A DNA stretch of 64,000 nt from Bradyrhizobium sp. LHD-71 (GTDB lineage: Bacteria; Pseudomonadota; Alphaproteobacteria; Rhizobiales; Xanthobacteraceae), in NCBI RefSeq assembly GCF_031157255.1, contig NZ_JAVIFX010000020.1, forward strand, positions 1-64,000, written 5' to 3'. This document shows positions 8,605 to 15,584 of the stretch, one piece after another. Within the stretch, counting starts at the first letter, position 1. Every line of letters starts with the position of its first letter. The notes under the pieces were generated by a model. It searched no databases, was not told the origin of the DNA, and saw only the letters and a list, made by a program, of their open reading frames with translations. Made by a program: the position numbers and the translations under genes.

Positions 8605-9467
8605 GCGGCTTCTCGGCCGAGTGGCTGGCCTTGCGCGAACCGCTCGATCTGCGGGCGCGAAATCGGAGCGTGCTGAATGCGGTCGCCGCGGCTTTTCAAG
8701 ACCGGCCCGAGCTTGCGATCGTCGATCTCGGCAGTGGTACCGGCGCGACCGTGCGCACACTGAGCGGGCGGCTTCCGAAGCAGCAAAGGTGGAAGCTCGT
8801 TGACGATGATCCGGTGCTGCTCGCGGAAGCTTTTGCGACCGCGCCTGCAGGCGTGTCAGTCGAGACGCAAGAGTTCGACCTCAATGGCGACGTGGGTTCT
8901 TTGCTCGACGGTGTCGATCTGGTCACGGCGTCGGCGCTGATGGATCTGGTCTCGGAGCCTTGGCTGGCGAATTTAGCGGCGGCGGTGGCCGCCCGATCAC
9001 TGCCGGTCTATGTTGCGCTCACCTATGACGGTCGGGTCGGCTTCAGTGCTTTCGATCCGGTCGATGCGCAGGTCATCTCCGCCGTCAACGCGCATCAGCG
9101 CAGGAACAAGGGCTTTGGTCTGGCGCTTGGTCCGGGCGCTGCAACGTCTGCAGAAAGGATTTTCCGGGCGTTCGGTTACTCGTTCCTGCAGGGGCAATCC
9201 GACTGGATCGCGGAAGCCTCAGACACCCGTTTTTTGGTCGAGTTGCTGGACGGTTGGCGGCAGGCTGCCGATGAAATGGGCGAGATGCCGCCTGGTGCCC
9301 TGGAAGGCTGGTTCACGCGCCGTCGCGAGGCGGTGGAGGCGGGCCAGCTGACCCTGAGCGTCGGCCATGTGGATTTTTTTGCGCAACCATCAGGCCGACG
9401 GACCGTAGTGCCGCCGAAAGATGCAGCAGTATATGATGCCGTCGCGCCGAATCGCAGGGGTGCTTGA
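8601..9467 (+). CDS. Class I SAM-dependent methyltransferase
   Basis: 288 residues. SAM-binding motif I is IVDLGSGTGATVRTL near residue 40, followed by the acidic motif II region KLVDDDP and the motif IV-like LVTASALMDLVS. The remainder (HQRRNKGFGLALGPGA) looks like a substrate domain, and no specific subfamily is recognised. The start overlaps the GT4 stop codon (ATGA), so the dehydrogenase, PTPS-like, GT4 and methyltransferase genes form one coupled unit. It presumably modifies the same product as the glycosyltransferase. Confidence 0.8.
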   Translation: MSGFSAEWLALREPLDLRARNRSVLNAVAAAFQDRPELAIVDLGSGTGATVRTLSGRLPKQQRWKLVDDDPVLLAEAFATAPAGVSVETQEFDLNGDVGSLLDGVDLVTASALMDLVSEPWLANLAAAVAARSLPVYVALTYDGRVGFSAFDPVDAQVISAVNAHQRRNKGFGLALGPGAATSAERIFRAFGYSFLQGQSDWIAEASDTRFLVELLDGWRQAADEMGEMPPGALEGWFTRRREAVEAGQLTLSVGHVDFFAQPSGRRTVVPPKDAAVYDAVAPNRRGA

Positions 9468-9468
9468 T

Positions 9469-9708
9469 ATGTCACAGCCGCCGAGACGACCCAAAACCAC
9501 GACCGATGCCCGCAGCGCTGCCGAAGCCGCGTTCAAAGCGGTGACGGCGCCGCGCGTCGAAACGCCCTCCGTGAGGCCGGCGATTCCAGGCGCGAAGGAG
9601 CAGGTCACCCTCAGGATCGATCAGGATGTGCTGGAGCACTTCCGTGAGGGCGGGCCCGGGTGGCAAGACAGAATAAACGAGGCGCTGCGCAAGGCCGCAG
9701 GGAAATAG
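9469..9708 (+). CDS. BrnA-like antitoxin (ribbon-helix-helix), no toxin partner seen
   Basis: 79 residues starting at MSQPPRRP, with AGGGG eight bases upstream. The N-terminal half is disordered and basic. The C-terminal part QVTLRIDQDVLEHFREGGPG followed by WQDRINEALRKAAGK matches the BrnA/DUF4415 antitoxin domain, a ribbon-helix-helix DNA binder. BrnA is normally encoded directly after a BrnT RNase toxin. The gene before this one is a methyltransferase and no BrnT-like gene lies within several kb on either strand, so it is a solo member that may act as a stand-alone repressor. It begins immediately after the preceding operon and may be co-transcribed with it. Confidence 0.72.
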   Translation: MSQPPRRPKTTTDARSAAEAAFKAVTAPRVETPSVRPAIPGAKEQVTLRIDQDVLEHFREGGPGWQDRINEALRKAAGK

Positions 9709-9822
9709 TGTTTCCGCGCGTCGCCGCAGCCCAAACCGCCCTTGATCGCTGCGCGACAGGTCAATGCAGCCATCTCGTTGCTGGCATTGCGGAGCGCCCT
9801 TAAGCGTCTTTATCTGGCGCAA

Positions 9823-9898
9823 CCAGTGCTCCGTTTCCGAAGTTCGCGTCCTTGCGGTACCCTGTCCATGCGAACTTCGGAAACGTAGGGAGCACTGG
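9823..9898. repeat. Large inverted repeat / hairpin 1
   Basis: The left arm at 9823-9847 pairs with the right arm at 9870-9898. The outer stem is 10 bp (CCAGTGCTCC with GGAGCACTGG), then a four-base bulge on the right arm (9885-9888), then a perfect inner stem of 15 bp (GTTTCCGAAGTTCGC with GCGAACTTCGGAAAC) and a 22-base loop. No T-run follows. It lies in the intergenic stretch between the BrnA-like gene and the flavin reductase gene. Confidence 0.9.
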
Positions 9899-9914
9899 CA
9901 ACGTTATGTTTCTA

Positions 9915-9987
9915 GTGCGGTTTTTGAATTTGAAATTCCTGCGCTGGACTTGCCGCAAGGTTGGCAGGAATTTCAAATTCACCGCAC
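9915..9987. repeat. Large inverted repeat / hairpin 2
   Basis: The left arm at 9915-9942 pairs with the right arm at 9964-9987. The outer stem is 7 bp (GTGCGGT with ACCGCAC), then a four-base bulge TTTT on the left arm (9922-9925), then a perfect 17-bp inner stem (GAATTTGAAATTCCTGC) and a 21-base loop. The architecture mirrors hairpin 1 although the sequences are unrelated. It is markedly AT-rich compared with its surroundings and lies 63 bp before the flavin reductase start codon. Confidence 0.9.
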
Positions 9988-10050
9988 CAGCGGGGATTGG
10001 TGTACGGTTCCGGTCGGAACACCAAAAAGGTCAGGAGCCAAAAGCGGCCC

Positions 10051-10542
10051 ATGTCGAACATTGCTGAATTCAAGGAAGTCTTCTCCCGCTACCCGAGCGG
10101 CGTCGTCATCGTCACCACGCGCGACGCCGACGGTACTGCGAAGGGCTTCACCGCGAGTTCGTTCACGTCGGTGTCGGCCAATCCGCCGCTGGTGCTGGCC
10201 TGCCTCAATCTGACGGCCGAGTGCTATCCGGTCTTTGCGACGGCCGACAAATTCGCGATCAGCATTCTGCGGCCGCATCATCAGGAACTTGCCGAGCGCT
10301 TCGCCAAGCGCGGCGCTGAGAAGTTCATCGAAGGCCATTTTGTCGATTCCCACCACAACCTGCCGGTGGTCAAGGATGCGCTGGCGACGCTGATCTGCAG
10401 GAAGTCAGAGCATTTCCCCGGCGGGGACCACGTCATCATCGTCGGCGAAGTCACCCAGAGCCTTCTGGGCGATCCGGGGCACGGCATGGTGCACTATCAG
10501 CGCAAGTTCTGGGGTGTCGGCGACAGCGCTGCTTCGCGCTGA
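10051..10542 (+). CDS. Flavin reductase-like protein (FMN-binding split barrel)
   Basis: 163 residues. It shows the pattern of the flavin reductase-like domain: FSRYPSGVVIVTTRDADG near the N-terminus, GFTASSFTSVSANPPLVLAC forming the flavin-binding strand, and a C-terminal GGDHVIIVGEV strand. These enzymes reduce FMN or FAD with NAD(P)H and supply it to two-component monooxygenases. No two-component oxygenase is adjacent, and the FAD monooxygenase at 12.3-13.9 kb is of the self-sufficient type, so the partner is unknown. AGGAG lies 13 bases before the ATG. The upstream region carries two large hairpins. Confidence 0.85.
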   Translation: MSNIAEFKEVFSRYPSGVVIVTTRDADGTAKGFTASSFTSVSANPPLVLACLNLTAECYPVFATADKFAISILRPHHQELAERFAKRGAEKFIEGHFVDSHHNLPVVKDALATLICRKSEHFPGGDHVIIVGEVTQSLLGDPGHGMVHYQRKFWGVGDSAASR

Positions 10543-10572
10543 ACGTCTGGTCGTTTCTGTGAAAGCGCGATT

Positions 10573-11562
10573 TCAGCCGAGCGTAATGCCGGTTTCCTCG
10601 ATGAGCTTTCGCCAGAGCTCGCGATCGCCGGCGAACCACGCCTTGTAGTCATCCGCACGCCGCCACTGCGGTACTTCGGCCGCCAGCTGGTCGAGCTTTG
10701 CGACGATTGCCGGGTCGCTCGTCACCCGGTCGAACTCCGTTCGCAGCTTCGCGGCAATGGCGTCGGGCGTGTCGCGCGGAACGAGCGCCGCATAACCGCC
10801 GCTGGCCGTGAACCCTGGAAACCCGCATTCGATGAAGGTCGGGACGTTCGGGAGCTGCGGCCGGCGCGTCGGGCTCGTGATGGCGAGCGGCACCAGATCG
10901 CCCGATGAAAAATACTGGATCAAGCCGGGATCGAGTACCGAACAACCGACGTCTACCGTATCGCCGAGCAGCGCCTGCAGTGTGCCGCCGGTCTGGAACG
11001 GCACGTTCATGCCCTGCACCCTTGCCAGCCGCATCAGCCGCTCCCAGGTCAGGTGCAACTGGCTGCCGATCCCGCCATTGGCGAAACGGACGCCGCCGGG
11101 CTCCGCGCGCATCCTGTCGAGGAGTGCGGCCAATGTTTTGATGCCAAGGCCGCGGCGGACGAACAGCACGAAGCTGCAATCGGAGAAGCAGCCGATCGGC
11201 GTGAAATCCTCAAAGGCATATTGCAGGTTCTTGTAGAGAAAAGGGTTGCAGGCGAACAGGCTGCCTGCCGCCCACAGGATCGTGTAGCCGTCCGGCGCGG
11301 CCTTCGCTGCGGCTGCGGCGCCGATCGTGCCGCCGGCACCGGGCCGGTTTTCCACGACGACCCGTTGCCCAAGCCTAGCACTCATCGGCTCGGCGAAAAT
11401 CCGCGCATGCAGGTCGGGCGCCGTGCCGCTGGCAGGGTAAGGGACGAGCAGCCGCACGAAGCGCCTTGGATAGGCGTCATCCTGCGCCCACGTCGATCCT
11501 GTAGTGACCGCCACGGAGGCGGCCGAAATGGAAGCAAGAAATCTGCGTCGAGAAACTCTCAT
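10573..11562 (-). CDS. Bug family tripartite tricarboxylate transporter substrate-binding protein
   Basis: 329 residues. The N-terminus is a Tat-type signal (RRRFLASISAASVAVTTGSTWA). The mature part shows the Bug/TctC pattern: RFVRLLVPYPASGTAPDLHAR, QRVVVENRPGAGGTIGAAAA, DGYTILWA and VPTFIECGFPGF. Bug proteins bind carboxylates or other small organic molecules in the periplasm. No TctA/TctB membrane genes are in the window, so it is an orphan receptor. GGAGG precedes the start. It is the last gene of a minus-strand unit with an alpha/beta hydrolase and a FAD monooxygenase, which suggests a catabolic substrate. Confidence 0.92.
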   Translation of the reverse strand: MRVSRRRFLASISAASVAVTTGSTWAQDDAYPRRFVRLLVPYPASGTAPDLHARIFAEPMSARLGQRVVVENRPGAGGTIGAAAAAKAAPDGYTILWAAGSLFACNPFLYKNLQYAFEDFTPIGCFSDCSFVLFVRRGLGIKTLAALLDRMRAEPGGVRFANGGIGSQLHLTWERLMRLARVQGMNVPFQTGGTLQALLGDTVDVGCSVLDPGLIQYFSSGDLVPLAITSPTRRPQLPNVPTFIECGFPGFTASGGYAALVPRDTPDAIAAKLRTEFDRVTSDPAIVAKLDQLAAEVPQWRRADDYKAWFAGDRELWRKLIEETGITLG

Positions 11563-11577
11563 CTGCCGCTGCCTCCG

Positions 11578-12348
11578 CTATTTGAGAAACTCCTGAATGA
11601 TGCGTGCGGTCTCGGTAGGCGCCTGCACACTGCCGACGTGGCCGACACCGTCGAGCACGCGGGACGTGGCGCCTGGGATTGCGTCCGCGATCGACAGGCT
11701 GTGCGCCGGCGGGATTAGTCCGTCCTCCGCGCCGACGAGGACGAGTGTCGGGCTCGCGATTGTGCTCAGATCGAGTTCGTAGCGGCGGCGCAGCAGGCTG
11801 GCGCGCCGCGCCGACTGCTCCGGTGTGCGCGGGCTGCGCAGCGAGGCGAAGATTCCGGGATGATCCTTCAAGTACGCGGCGGGAAAGAAATGCGCCGCAA
11901 GTGCATCGGTGTTCGCTATCGGGTCGGCACGCAACGTCGCCAGACGGGCGGCGGTCTCCGGTGCAAAATCCGTCATCACCTGTCCGGCGCGGATCGCGCT
12001 CGATAGCACCAGCCGGTCGACTCGCTGTGGGTGGCGCACCGCGAGATGCTGGGCGATGACGCTGCCAAGCGAGGTGCCGAAGACATGCGCGCGTGAAAGG
12101 CCGAGCGCTGTGATGAAGCCCGCGACGTCGTCGGCGAGCTGCTCGATGGGGTATTCATCCGCTGGGTTGCGCGTGCTGCCGGAGTCACGCTGGTCGCAGG
12201 CGATGCAGCGGAAGCCGGACGCAAGATGCGGCGCCAGCCGGTCGAACATTCCGTGGTCCGCTTCCGCGCCGTGGATCAGCATGATCGGGGGGCCGTCGCC
12301 GTGTGCGGCATAGAACGTCTCGATTCCGTTGTGCGCCACGTGCGGCAT
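11578..12348 (-). CDS. Alpha/beta hydrolase
   Basis: 256 residues. The start at MPHVAHNG overlaps the monooxygenase stop by one base (TGATG). Fold markers are IMLIHGAEADHGMFD (oxyanion-hole strand), HVFGTSLGSVIAQHLA with nucleophile Ser in G-T-S-L-G, LVLVGAEDGLIPP with the acid Asp, and GVGHVGSVQ with the catalytic His. Carboxylester or C-C bond hydrolysis is likely. Immediately downstream of a ring-type FAD monooxygenase, a role as a ring-cleavage product or ester hydrolase is plausible; the exact substrate cannot be read. Confidence 0.88.
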   Translation of the reverse strand: MPHVAHNGIETFYAAHGDGPPIMLIHGAEADHGMFDRLAPHLASGFRCIACDQRDSGSTRNPADEYPIEQLADDVAGFITALGLSRAHVFGTSLGSVIAQHLAVRHPQRVDRLVLSSAIRAGQVMTDFAPETAARLATLRADPIANTDALAAHFFPAAYLKDHPGIFASLRSPRTPEQSARRASLLRRRYELDLSTIASPTLVLVGAEDGLIPPAHSLSIADAIPGATSRVLDGVGHVGSVQAPTETARIIQEFLK

Positions 12349-13946
12349 CAGGCGAACAATCCTTGCATGGCTTTCTGCAAATGCCGTACCGGGTCCACCG
12401 GCAGGTAGGGGATGCGCCATGCCACGTGCCCGTCGGGCCGAACCAGCACGGCGCCGCGCGGGCCCATGTGAATGCCGGCATCGCGGCCGTCATGCGGAAG
12501 CTGGCAAACCCGCAGCGGCACGCGGCTGCTCTGCGCGAGGTTTCGACCGACTTCCAGCCACTCCTGACCCGCAGGGCCGGTCACCAATGTCATCTCGGTA
12601 TCGAACCAGTCGAGTGTCGAATGCTGGCGCGCGGGATCGAGCCAGATGTGTGGAAAGCGCCCGCCGGGGCGGTCGCTCGGCGTGTAGACGCGCGGCTGTA
12701 CCGGCGTTGCCGCTGTCCCGTCCGGCAGCAGTGCGCCGCTCTCGTAGCGGAATCCCAGCGACTGGCCGATGCTGTGCAGGTGGTTGTCGTAATCCTTCAT
12801 CCAGAAGGCGATCCAATCCCGGTTGCCCGAGCGCATCGCCTTCTCCATGGTCTCGATTCGCGTGCGATTGCCCATGCTGAAGTCGGCATTCGATTGTGCG
12901 ATGGGGCGGCGCTCCACGTCGTAGCTGTCGAGCAATCGAGCGCTGACCCGGCCGCGCAGGACGAAGGCGAGCTTCCAGGCGAGATTGTGCGCGTCCTGCA
13001 CGCCCGAGTTCAGGCCGTAGCCGCCGGTCGGCGGAAAGCGATGCGCGGAATCGCCGACAAGAAACACGCGGCCCTTGCGGAATTTCTCCGCGACCTGGCG
13101 GCTCACGCGCCAGATCGAACGGCTGATCATCTTGATCGGCAGGCCGGGAATACCCGTCTGCTTGCGGATGCGGTCGATGGTGCTCGCCTCGTCGGGCAAT
13201 TCGCGCCGCTCATCGTCAGGACCGCCGATCTGGGTGACGCTCAGCCAGCGGTCGCGGCCGTTGGTGTTGAGAATGGTGCTCGCCGGAATCCCGGGTTCGT
13301 CGACGAAGCAGCGGCAGCCGGCGATGTCCCGCGCGCGCGGCACCTGCGACATGTCGCCATGCCAGTAGTCGTTCGACATCACTGCGATGCTGGCCGGGCC
13401 GACCATCGAGAGGCCGACGTCGCGGCGTGTCTGGCTTGCCGCGCCGTCGGCGGCGATCAGATAGGTCGCACGCCAGGATTTTTCCTCGCCGGTTGCGACG
13501 TTGCGGGTGCGCGCGGTGACGCCGCGCCCATCCTCCTGGATGTCGAAGGCCTCGGTGCCGTAGAGGATCGTGGTGGTGGGCGATCCTTCGAGCTTGCGCA
13601 GGATCTCCTCTTCGACCGCGTCCTGCGAGACCATGCTCTTCCAGCTTGGACTGTGGCCGACATTCGGCTCGGGCGTGGTGCGGCCGAGCTCCTCACCGGC
13701 GAAGGTTTTTGCGCACACCCAGACGTCGGCATAGGGCGGCAGGCCGCGTTCGCGGATCGGTTCTTCGACACCCCACTGCCGGAACAGCTCCATGCTGCGG
13801 ACGAAGCAGCCGCGAGATTTGGGATGAGTGGTGGTGCCCTCGCTGCGCTCGACGACAACGCAAGGGATGCCGAAGCGGTGCAGCAGCAGGCCCATCGCTA
13901 AACCCACCGGACCGCCGCCGACGATGAAGATCGAAGTGTCGTTCAT
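12348..13946 (-). CDS. FAD-dependent aromatic-type monooxygenase (PheA/TfdB family)
   Basis: 532 residues from MNDTS; a start five codons upstream is possible. The dinucleotide-binding motif is IFIVGGGPVGLAMGLLL at the N-terminus. A DG-type motif occurs as YLIAADGAASQTRRDVG, and the second FAD motif is GRVFLVGDSAHRFPPTGGYG followed by LNSGVQDAHNLAWKL. This is the pattern of NAD(P)H-dependent single-component hydroxylases acting on phenols and related rings. A thioredoxin-like C-terminal region follows. It leads an operon with a hydrolase and a Bug receptor and is divergent from a LysR regulator. Confidence 0.9.
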   Translation of the reverse strand: MNDTSIFIVGGGPVGLAMGLLLHRFGIPCVVVERSEGTTTHPKSRGCFVRSMELFRQWGVEEPIRERGLPPYADVWVCAKTFAGEELGRTTPEPNVGHSPSWKSMVSQDAVEEEILRKLEGSPTTTILYGTEAFDIQEDGRGVTARTRNVATGEEKSWRATYLIAADGAASQTRRDVGLSMVGPASIAVMSNDYWHGDMSQVPRARDIAGCRCFVDEPGIPASTILNTNGRDRWLSVTQIGGPDDERRELPDEASTIDRIRKQTGIPGLPIKMISRSIWRVSRQVAEKFRKGRVFLVGDSAHRFPPTGGYGLNSGVQDAHNLAWKLAFVLRGRVSARLLDSYDVERRPIAQSNADFSMGNRTRIETMEKAMRSGNRDWIAFWMKDYDNHLHSIGQSLGFRYESGALLPDGTAATPVQPRVYTPSDRPGGRFPHIWLDPARQHSTLDWFDTEMTLVTGPAGQEWLEVGRNLAQSSRVPLRVCQLPHDGRDAGIHMGPRGAVLVRPDGHVAWRIPYLPVDPVRHLQKAMQGLFA

Positions 13947-14045
13947 TCCGGACCCCGCCATTCAGCGTGCGTATCGTGCGCCGCTTGAGGCCATCGCACA
14001 AATAGAATAGGCATATCTGAGCGATCACATCGTGAGATGGCTCTC

Positions 14046-15035
14046 ATGGATCTGCGGCAGCTCCGTTACTTCAAGGCCGTTGCCGATAGCGGCGGCTTCT
14101 CTGCTGCGGCGGTGGTGCTGCGCATCGCGCAGTCGGCCCTGTCGCGCCAGGTCAGTTTGCTCGAGGCGGAGTGCGGCGGTGCGCTGTTCGAGCGCGGCGT
14201 CAACGGCGTCGTGTTGACGCCGTCGGGTCGGGTGCTGCTGCAGCGTGCGTCATTTCTGCTGCAGCAGGTGGAGGAGGCGCGCAGCGAGGTTCAAGCCGAG
14301 AATGCCAATCCACGCGGCACTATCCGGCTTGGCTCAACTCCGAGCGTCGGTGAGTTGCTCTATCAGCCGCTGACCGCGCGCTTCTTGCTGCGCTTTCCGC
14401 GCGTGCGCCTGCAGTTGATCGAGGCGATTACGCCCGATCCATTGACGAGCCTGATGAATGGCGCGCTCGATCTTGCGATCGTGACGCGTCCGACCTCGAG
14501 CGAGGGCATCGCGTTTACGCCGCTGTTTCTGGAAAACCTCTGCGTGTTCGGGCCGACTGACTCGCGAGATCTGCCCTCCGGCGAGGTGCATGCCGAGGTG
14601 CTGCTGGGACTTCCGCTGGTGGTGCCGACCGGCATGCCGTGGCTGCCACGGCTGCAGCCGTCGCTCGGCGAGCGCATTTACAAGCTGTGGCCGCGTGTGG
14701 AAGTCGTCAGCATGAACTGCATGAAGCAGATGGTGCGCGGCGGGCTTGGTTTCGGCGTGGTGCCGAGCTGGACCATCCGCGAGGAGCTCGCCTCGGGAGA
14801 ATTCAAGGCAGCGCTGTTGCACGGCATCACAACCCATCGCGGCCTCGCCTTGCCGACGGGACGACCCGTCAGCCGCATCACGCAGGCGCTGGCGAAAGCC
14901 GTGCAGGAAGAGGTGGAGGTGATGGTGAAGGCCGGAATTCTGATCTCTACGGCTGGTAGACCCCCGCAGGCCCGTCTGTCGCCTCGGATGCATCAAAAGC
15001 AAGCTCGACCGACACGCCGTTCGGATCCTTCATAA
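14046..15035 (+). CDS. LysR family transcriptional regulator
   Basis: 329 residues from MDLRQLRYF; an ATG three codons earlier is possible. The N-terminal winged HTH has FSAAAVVLRIAQSALSRQVSLLE, and the effector domain follows from about residue 95. It is divergent from the FAD monooxygenase operon with about 100 bp between them, the usual position for a LysR activator of that operon. The C-terminal tail after ILISTAG (about 25 basic residues) is antisense to the 3' end of the convergent VOC gene, an 89-bp overlap that suggests the tail arose by stop-codon loss. Confidence 0.92.
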   Translation: MDLRQLRYFKAVADSGGFSAAAVVLRIAQSALSRQVSLLEAECGGALFERGVNGVVLTPSGRVLLQRASFLLQQVEEARSEVQAENANPRGTIRLGSTPSVGELLYQPLTARFLLRFPRVRLQLIEAITPDPLTSLMNGALDLAIVTRPTSSEGIAFTPLFLENLCVFGPTDSRDLPSGEVHAEVLLGLPLVVPTGMPWLPRLQPSLGERIYKLWPRVEVVSMNCMKQMVRGGLGFGVVPSWTIREELASGEFKAALLHGITTHRGLALPTGRPVSRITQALAKAVQEEVEVMVKAGILISTAGRPPQARLSPRMHQKQARPTRRSDPS

Positions 15036-15375
15036 ACACTTGGCGCTGACCGACGCCGGGAACGTCGCGGACCTCATGCGTAATCCCCGCCTTGCGCACG
15101 CGCTCGAGCAATGTCGCGTAACCTACGGCTATGAACCCGACGTGGTTGACGCGACCGGAGCCCGCGGCGCCGGCCTTGTCATCGCTCAGCCCGATCACGT
15201 GCACGACTGCCTTGTCGCCGACATAGAGCCATGCGCCGGGGAATGGGAAGTCCGGACGAAAGCCTCGCTTCAAGCCAATGATGCCTTCGAAGAAGGCGCA
15301 GGTCTCCTCGACGACTGGCGTCTGGATGTTGACGTGGTCGAGTCGGGCGATCTCGACCGGAATTGCTTGCGACAT
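14947..15375 (-). CDS. VOC family (glyoxalase/extradiol dioxygenase fold) protein
   Basis: 142 residues starting at MSQAIPVEI, preceded by GGGAGC. Two beta-alpha-beta modules are visible: ARLDHVNIQTPVVEETCAFF with metal-ligand His, and GRVNHVGFIAVGYATLLERV followed by VFMKDPNGVSVELAFD with the terminal Glu ligand. Such proteins include glyoxalases, methylmalonyl-CoA epimerase and small dioxygenases; which one is not clear. It lies downstream of an amidase gene on the same strand with a 209-bp gap that holds no clear gene. Confidence 0.85.
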   Translation of the reverse strand: MSQAIPVEIARLDHVNIQTPVVEETCAFFEGIIGLKRGFRPDFPFPGAWLYVGDKAVVHVIGLSDDKAGAAGSGRVNHVGFIAVGYATLLERVRKAGITHEVRDVPGVGQRQVFMKDPNGVSVELAFDASEATDGPAGVYQP

Positions 15376-15584
15376 CAGCTCGCTCCCACGTTCTTGATGC
15401 ATGCGGGAGTGTCCATGTTGATACGGCAAAAGACCAATAGAGAAACAAGATGCATTCGATCGCTGAATACGATGACTTGCTGCAATACTTGTCGAATCCT
15501 CCGCCTGCGCCACCAGCGCAGCGTTGCCGCCTGCGTCTTGCGCGCCGACGGGAGGTCCTGCCGCGTCGTTGCTTTCGAGCGCGG

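Noticed and set aside
9852..10067. 71-codon open frame across both hairpins
   Set aside because: The sequence is explained by the two inverted repeats, has no ribosome site and overlaps the flavin reductase start.
12303..13901. 532-codon plus-strand frame over the FAD monooxygenase
   Set aside because: The opposite strand encodes a protein with both FAD motifs; this one has none.
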